Positions 57,650 through 64,000 of a stretch of DNA of 64,000 nucleotides are shown here, in pieces. The notes beneath the pieces were generated by a model. That model worked only from the letters and a program-made list of their open reading frames with translations. It was not told the origin of the DNA and searched no databases. The position numbers and the translations under genes were made by a program. This DNA comes from Eopsaltria australis (lineage: Eukaryota; Chordata; Aves; Passeriformes; Petroicidae). The stretch spans positions 558,001 through 622,000 of the forward strand of contig JAVTVJ010000228.1 of assembly GCA_034509425.1 (NCBI GenBank), given 5' to 3'. How positions within the stretch are numbered: position 1 is the first letter of the stretch; each line of letters begins with the position of its first letter.

Positions 57650-58300
57650 TGTTGGGATCCAAAGTTATAATACACCTTTATTTTTTTAGAGAAGAGAGGA
57701 AAGAAAGTGAGAAAATAGAAAAGTAGGAAAAATGCCCAGAATAACTATGAGGAGCACAGGAAAGGAGTTACCACTACCACTGGTCCAGCGAGATCAGCTT
57801 CAAGTGCGATGGGTCTTTCTCTGGTCTCTCCGAGAGCAGTCAAGCAACTCAGGGAGGGTAACACAGGGGTGGTGTGGGGTAGAGTAAGGCCTCTGCATTT
57901 ACCGAAATCATGGCTCAGAGATCACTTCTGTCAGTACGGCTTGGTACCTTGCATGCAGACCGTCCTCACCCAATGGCTTCAGATAGCTCGTGCGTTACCT
58001 GAGATAAGGAATTCAGAGGGCCCAGATGCGTGGAGTTCCAAAGATGATTTATTTCTGAAGGTTTCCATTGGTGAAAGAGGCTGAGTGGCCTCGAGTGACC
58101 ATTGATGTAGGGTTACAGGATCTGAGGGCACAGGGCTGTGGAGAAGGCAGGGGGATACGACGACCACCAATGGGGAGAAGGGAGGGACGGAGTGAGGAAC
58201 CAGGTCAAGGCCAACCAACACAGGAGGATTAACATAGCAAGATGAGGTAACCTAGGGAGAGATCAACAGGCAGGGGGTAAGTTCAAACCTTGGAGTTGTC
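57650..58300 (-). mobile_element. LTR-like sequence, minus orientation, unresolved
   Basis: Two reversed AATAAA signals (about 57680 and 58048-58053) and a layout like that of the LTR at 35053 (reversed CCAAT-type and GGGAGGGACGGAG blocks) suggest one or two leftward LTRs. A TGTTGGGATCC start lies at 57650. I could not find matching ends or a target duplication. Confidence 0.4.
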
Positions 58301-58627
58301 CCACCAGCGTGCCTCTGCTGTCTTGGGACCTCTCTGCTCCTCAGTAGCTCCTGAGGTGGTCTCAACCACCGCAGCAGGAGGGAGCAGGACCGCAGCAGCA
58401 GCACCAGTGAGGGTGGTGATGGTGATGGTGGTGTCTGGGGGGAGCATGAGCAACCTTGCAGGAGCAGTCAGGGTTACAAAGGACAGCACAGCACAGCAGA
58501 GATTCTGGCACTATGTAGACTCTGGCAGCACAGCCATGTGTGACCAGTTGGGCACTTGCTTAGAGAGGGTTTTGAGTGTGGCAGTCGTCACTTCTACTTC
58601 ATAAGGTTCATTGGCTGATCCGCCTGA

Positions 58628-58813
58628 TGTATGGACAAGTGTACTGCTTGCTCTTCGGTGTTTCAAAAGTTTGCTGCTTGCTCATCTCATGTATCAAAAG
58701 TCTGGTGCTATGTCGCTTAATTTATCAACAACTTACTGCTCTCTGGCCTCCTGTGTCCAAAGGCTAGTATTAGCAAGTTTAGTGTATCAACTACAAACTC
58801 CAGTAATAACTTT
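58628..58813 (+). repeat. 31-bp minisatellite, six units
   Basis: Six consecutive 31-base units start at 58628, 58659, 58690, 58721, 58752 and 58783. Most begin TGTATCAAAAG or a close variant and continue with TCTGCTGCTTGCTC-like sequence. The period is exact with no indels, while the bases have diverged, most strongly in the last two units. Confidence 0.88.
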
Positions 58814-58859
58814 CAACAGGGTGCCTAATTTTCTGAAATAAAGCAGTTTCTAAAGTTTT

Positions 58860-59702
58860 TGTTAGAGCCAACTTAAAATTTTAACTTTCAAACCTTCATC
58901 TTCAAAAAGGCAATGCGGAAACTTTCTTTACTTTTAACTAATACACTACAGAGACATTGCTGAGAAACTTTCAGTTTAGATTCAGACTGCAGGACAGCCT
59001 GAAGGCCACAGTACCTAGAACTGAGAAGGAAAGTGCATAGCTCCAGTCTCTTCTAGGACCAGCAGTGTCAGCTGAGAATGATCTTCCTTGCTCAAAGTCT
59101 AACTCACACCTGGTGAATGGCATCACACACACTGGAAATGTCCAGCAGCTGTTTCCTTGCAAAAGGTCACACAGCCAGAAGCCAGGCCTGGCCTTCACTT
59201 TCCCCTTGCAACCTACAAACCCTGCCAGACGCACAGGTGATTCTCACTTTCCTTCTCAGCTACATGGAAAAGTACATTCTTTCAGTGTCCCAAAGTCCTC
59301 AGTGAAACCAAACAGCAGTTCCACTTCAAGCGGCTCAGTGTGCCTGGACAAAAAGCTTTTTCTGACCCCCTTGCCTTTTCCTTGCAGCCTTTCATTTTCA
59401 TATTAGGCATTTTGCTTCTCCGCTGAGTGTAGTGTCATATTGCCAGAGTCCTATATGTCCCTCTCCTTCCAGACAAACGGCTTCTGTTGAAACGTGATGT
59501 TATGGGCTTTCCTGCTCTATTTGCACTGTCATAATCTGTGTCCCACTAGTGGTCTGAATCTAAACTGAGAACCTTCTGGTTATGTCTTGTATGCACAGAT
59601 GTGCCAGGAGGAAGAGGTTGCTCAGAACTTGCCACTTCCATGCAGAAACATCCATTCACTCTGCAATAAAATGAAAACTTTCTTCACTTTACATCCTGCA
59701 AA

Positions 59703-59705
<3 letters not shown>
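58860..59705. repeat. Diverged repeat block related to 62945-63250
   Basis: The part 59098-59260 shares an ordered series of blocks with 62945-63170: TAACTCACACC, GTCCAGCAGCTG, GCAAA, GGCCT, CCCTTTGCAA(C/T)CT, and GTGATT-CACTT-CCTTCTCAG. CTGAGAAGGAAAGTGCATAG plus CTCCAG at 59021-59046 is the reverse complement of 59748-59773, with one mismatch. No coding function is visible. Confidence 0.65.

Positions 59706-59748
<43 letters not shown>
59706..59748 (+). repeat. (CA)n microsatellite, about 21 units
   Basis: An uninterrupted CA dinucleotide run of 43 bases. Confidence 0.98.
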
Positions 59749-59750
<2 letters not shown>

Positions 59751-59759
59751 GAGCTATGC

Positions 59760-60480
59760 ACTTTCTTTCTCAGCTGCACTCACCCATCCCCCACCTTCAC
59801 TTCTCTACCACTTTTCTCTTGTTCTTGGCGTGCATGGACTTTTCCTCTTAGGATACCCATTGTGCTGCCTACCCCTCCTTTACATTGCCTTGCCTTTCCC
59901 ACCCAGCCTTGCATTTCCTTGTCATTCCTGACCCTTCCTTTCCTTTGCCTTCCTGACCCATCCATGTCCTTCCCTTGGCCAGTGCCTTGCATTGACTTGC
60001 TCCACCCATCCCCCACCTTGACTTCATTACCGCTATTATCCTGGCCTTGTCATGGAATGTTTTTCTTAGGAGACCCATTATTTTGTCTACCCCACCCTCA
60101 TGTTTTTTTGCCTTGCCCTTCCTATGCAGCCTTGCATTTCCTTGCCATTCCTGACCATCCTTCCTTTTGCCTTGCTTTCCCAAACCTAGCATTGCCTTGC
60201 TGCCACCTGTGTAGCCTTCCCTTGGCCTTCCTTCCCTCCACTGCCTTGCACTGACTTGCTCACCCCCACATGACTTCCCATTTATCCTGGTTCAGCCTTG
60301 CCTTTTCTTCTTCTAGGGCTCTCATTGCCCAGCCTACCTATTCTTTCTCTTGCCTTGCATAGCTACGAGTTGCCTTGCCTTGCCCTTGAGCCCGTCCTGT
60401 GCCTTGCATTACCTTCTTCACCGCCTGGAATTCAACACCCCTTTTCTCCCGGCATTTCCTGGCCTGGCCTTGCCCTGGTT
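59760..60480 (+). repeat. 225-255-bp pyrimidine-rich tandem repeat, three units
   Basis: ACCCATCCCCCACCTT-ACTTC recurs at about 59780 and 60004, and a diverged version starts at about 60261. Each is followed by an (A/T)TCCTGGCCTTG-like block, CTTAGG-(A/G)-CCCATT, and CCTTGCATTTCCTTGCCATT with CCTTGCCTT runs. The top strand is almost free of purine runs, which gives false frames of up to 130 codons. Confidence 0.8.
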
Positions 60481-60756
60481 GCTCCTACGAGCACTCTCCC
60501 AAGGCTCTCACGAATCCCCAGTGTTTCAGGAGCACATGAGAAGCAGCCCAGGGAAGATCCCATGGAGCCAGATCTGTCTTTCTGGGCAGCTTTTGTATGG
60601 GAGCAGTGCTTGCAAGTGTTAAATTTTGGACAGGCAATTCATATTTGCCCTTGGAATCCAGGACCAGAATGACAGTACTTTTGCATATGAAAGAAAGCAG
60701 GAAGCCCAGATGTTTTAGGTGCAGATTAGAGAGATGTTGCTCTGATTTTTGTAGTG

Positions 60757-61072
60757 TGCTGTGTTTATACTTTGTAGTAAAAGTTCTCATAGATTTTGTG
60801 TAAACATAGTCTATGTTTATGTAACCGGTTAAAGATTGTTTTGTACTTTTGGTATTGTTTTTCATTCCTTTTTCTAAGGCAGAGAAGGTAGATGAACTGT
60901 GTTCCTAACCTATAGAATTGGAGAAGTGGTAACTTCTCCATGATTGTAAATGTAAAAATATATAAATGAAAGAATAAAGAGAGGCTGGGCTCTGCTTCTC
61001 TCGAGTCCAGCCTCAGTGGCACTGACCTGCTGACTAGAGTTACCTGATTCTTTTGTGTCGGACCATACGACA
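60757..61072 (+). mobile_element. Probable solo LTR in the repeat array
   Basis: A short (316 bp), AT-rich U3 is followed by a TATATAAAT box (about 60959), AATAAA (60973-60978) and an end at CATACGACA. The flanks AGTG (60753-60756) and GAGTG (61073-61077) share four bases. Orientation is plus. It interrupts CCTTGCC-type repeat DNA on both sides. Confidence 0.65.
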
Positions 61073-62300
61073 GAGTGATCAAGACCGGACAGAGTGTTCT
61101 GTCCTTGGCAAGCCAGCAGTTTCCTTGCCTTGGCCTGCTAACCTTCCCTTGATATGCATCCCCCTTCCTGGCTCATGCCCCACACTTGACCTGCCTAAGG
61201 CTTTCCTCCTTGCCTAGCCCTTCCTGTTTCCACCTGGCCTACCCATCACTGGGCTTACTCTCCTACACCTGGCCTTGCCTGGATCTTCTGGGCCTTCTCT
61301 CACCTACCACTCCATTTGCTTTCCCCTCGCTGCTCTGGCCTTTCCTGCCTCTCCCTTGACTTGCCTACAAATGCCTACACTTGGTTTGCATTGCCTTGCC
61401 TGCATGGAAGGCAAGGCAAAGAGAGGTAGGTAAGGCAAAGCAAAGCAAGCGTAGGCTAGGAAAACTAGGCATGGTACTGGAGGCAAGGCAAGGCCAAGTA
61501 ATTCGGAGTGCCTTTCCTTGTGAAGCAAAGGACATAGTGCCAGTGTTGGTGAAGCAGATGTTAGTGTATCGATGTGGGGGGGAAGTCCAGCAGTACATTT
61601 CTGTCCTGGCCCCTTCTGTCTGGGAGCAATTGTTGGACGTATTCAATACTTCCACTTGCTAAGATCCTGAAGAATGGCAATGCTTATCAAGGGAAGGAAA
61701 GCCATGTAGGCCCGGTGTTGGAGGTACAGATAAGAAGCTGCCTCATGCAGGTCAAGGTCAGCAGCAACTTTCAGTCTTGGTGTATTTGGTTTGGAAGCAC
61801 TGCCTCAATTCGTACAATTATGGACTCAGTACCCATCTTTGGAAGATGAAAGATTCCATTTGGATTACAGTTTCCACTTCTCAGAGGTGACCTTCATAAA
61901 ATTTGGGCAGCATCCATCCTTTGGACAATGTAAATGCTACACTGAGTCTTGGTGTGCAGCTAATTTAGTGACCCAGGCAGTTAAGGACCAGTAACAGTGT
62001 TCTGGCACCTTTGTATGGGATCAATCCCTGGAAGTTTTGTATTTTGCAGGAGGGGATGCCATTTCCTTTTGAGATGGGCTTCTAGTTCCTCTCCTTGGCA
62101 AAGAAAGCAAATTTGGATGCGCACTTTGGGTGGTCTCAGTGAATTTAAACGCTTTTCCCAACAGGCAGTTCTCTGGGTTAGAGCTGTTGAACTGTCAGTG
62201 GGAATGTAGACGCCGAGCTGTTGAGCTTCTGTAGCTTTAGTGTGTGAGCAGTCCCTTATGCCATTCCGTTTGGATTCTGACTCTGTGAAACAGAAAGCTT
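61073..62300. repeat. CCTTGCC-rich tract, strand flip, and ~170-230-bp repeats
   Basis: CCTTGCC units continue to about 61400. Beyond the hairpin at 61393-61421 the same motif appears on the other strand (GGCAAGG, 61410-61500). From 61587, 61757 and about 61989 three diverged copies share CAGCA-(N)-TTCTGTC-GG-(N)-TTTG-(A/G)TGGGA-GCA-TG-CTGGAAGT-TT-AATTT, and a fourth is at 60560-60630. No gene seen. Confidence 0.6.
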
Positions 62301-64000
62301 AGGATGGTACCTAGAGCTCAGAAGGAAACTGCTCACAGCATGGTGTGCGCCCAGAGTTTGATAGGTGCTGTTGAAACTGTAGGCAGCAAGAGCTTTCTCA
62401 GCTGACACTTGGGTGAGCTCTGTTTTTGCCAGATGTTTTCAAGTTCGTTAGCAGACTCTGTGAGAGGGAAAAGCTTTGTTAGGGCAATGGAGCTCGTGTT
62501 GCCCTTCAGTGTGGTGCACAGAAGAGTATGCACTTAGAAGGGGAAGATCAGCGCAATCTTTTTGTGCTGGCACAGTAGATTTGAGAGCAGGGATGTTCGC
62601 ACCTTGGCTCTGCCCTGGGGCTGCTTCCGAGCCGGTCGGGGTGCGTTCGCTTCTTTAGCGAGTCGACAGCGGCATCGTGTGGTTGTTCTGATGAGCGCTG
62701 ACCGTGCCCAGGAAAAAGCCAAGCGCTTTTCTGGCCCGGGCCCATTCCCATGGAAGCAGTGCAGGGAAGAGCCCCGCTGTGGATCCTGGCTCTGGGAGAC
62801 TGACAGAATGTGATCCTGCATGTAGCAGGGAAGGAAGAGGAATCGTTTCATTGTTCGTTTTGCAGTTTAGAAGCTGCAAAAGAAAAGGCAATTGCAGCTC
62901 GGCCTCCTCCTTTTAGAGCATTTTCTGTGCGATCAGCTGCTCATCATGTAACTCACACCCACTGAACTGCATCCACCTCCCTGGAGATATGCACTTTCTC
63001 TCAAGCTCTGTGTACCTCTCTCTCTCACAGATGCCAGCCCCCTTCAAAACGTCCAGCAGCTGCTCGCAAAGAAAAAGGCCTGTAACAAAAAGCCTGTGCT
63101 GGCCTCATAGTCCCTTTGCAATCTGTAAACTAGAAGAAACACACTCGTGATTTGCACTTGCCTTCTCAGTTATATATTTAGTATCAGTACATTTCCTGGA
63201 AGTGGCAGAGTCCATCGTTACAGTGAAGCATTTCCAGCTGCAGTTCAGACTGAGAGATGTGCCAGGACAGCAAGCATTAGCTGCACTACTCTCTTCCATG
63301 TGAAACCTGATATTCACAGCACAATCACTTTCACACATCGTCAGCATCAACGAGTCCAGGCAGCAAGAGGTCACAGAGATGAAAGTGTCAGGACACGAGA
63401 TGTTTTATAGTATCCCCCTTCTCCTAGCCACATTTACATTGCCCACAAGGCACTCTCAGCTCTGTATCTTCTTTCCCAGATAGACTTGCTGACACTTTTT
63501 TCATACTCACATCTTCCTTGCAAACATCCAGCAGCTGCTCCTATAGATAAAGGTTCTAGAAGTAAAAGGCAGTGCAGACCTGCACCCTCCCCTGGCAGCA
63601 CATGAGCCACATCAAACTCACGGGTGCACTCTGTCTATCCATTCTCCACTACATCTTCAATGTTATGCTCTAGATCATAAGTTATAAACTTAAGAGCAAT
63701 TCTTTTCACATAGAGGTGGAAAAGGAGTAGGTAGCAGCACAAACACCTCTCTTTGAACTTCATCCTTCCAACTTCCAACTGGTAATGTAAATTTGGCAAG
63801 CAGGCTAGTGACAGCCATGCTCCTCTTGCTGCCCGTCCTCTTGTTGCCTGAGCTACGTGCACCAGCGTGGTGCTCTGCGGCCTCATTCCTCACCTTTTGG
63901 AAGCTGTCACTCTTTTATTGTCCTGGAGCTTGTCCCTCAAACTTGTGAAAACTCATATTTGTATCACACGCAAGGGCAGTCCTCTTTCTTTTGTAATCGC
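62300..64000. repeat. Diverged repeats of the 59.1-kb family, no gene
   Basis: 62945-63170 is a paralogue of 59098-59260 (see that entry), and a third weaker copy (CTTGCAAACATCCAGCAGCTGC) begins at about 63517. A small CpG-richer part lies at 62610-62760. I find no splice-bounded coding frame in this block; the remaining open frames are under 110 codons and unlike known families. Confidence 0.55.

Noticed and set aside
59587..60672. Plus-strand frames of 90-130 codons in the CCTTGCC region
   Set aside because: They translate tandem pyrimidine-rich repeats and a CA microsatellite.

Overview
This is vertebrate, almost certainly avian, nuclear DNA. Two conserved host genes have GT-AG introns and read left to right. 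CR1 retroposon fragments and several families of bird-type endogenous retrovirus (ERV) fill the rest. I see nothing prokaryotic: no operons, CRISPR arrays or ribosomal sites. A songbird or other neoavian is my best guess from the look of the LTRs, but that is inference.

Left third (1-20675): the 3' part of GLYR1 (NPAC/NP60), the PWWP-domain nucleosome-binding cofactor of the demethylase LSD2. Thirteen coding exons cover residues 53 to the stop. With the 52 residues upstream of the window this gives 553 aa, the usual vertebrate length. Next, on the same strand, comes a CpG-rich promoter with a perfect CRE palindrome and then all of ROGDI (21807-33998, 11 exons), a subunit of the RAVE/rabconnectin V-ATPase assembly machinery. 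ROGDI is complete except for one missing base in exon 10, which breaks the frame near the C-terminus. It is either an assembly error or a real lesion. The GLYR1-ROGDI order is shared with mammals.

Right half (about 35-64 kb): no host gene recognised. It holds a solo LTR just past the ROGDI poly(A) site, a 2-kb polypyrimidine tract, minisatellites and satellite-like monomers. A dense ERV cluster follows: element A (pol-env-LTR, + strand), element C (pol, - strand) and element B (gag-pro-pol-env-LTR, + strand). The pol region of element B has been hit by four later LTR insertions, one of them nested inside another, and each still has a recognisable target-site duplication. The last 7 kb is a patchwork of diverged tandem repeats, including a 31-bp minisatellite, 225-255-bp pyrimidine-rich units and CCTTGCC-rich tracts that flip strand at a short hairpin, plus one more solo LTR.

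I found no previously undescribed functional system. The items most worth checking are the ROGDI frameshift, the layered LTR insertions, the tandemly duplicated env segment and the apparent absence of the genes that follow ROGDI in mammals. Residue numbers are derived from exon lengths; family calls come from recognition, not from searches.
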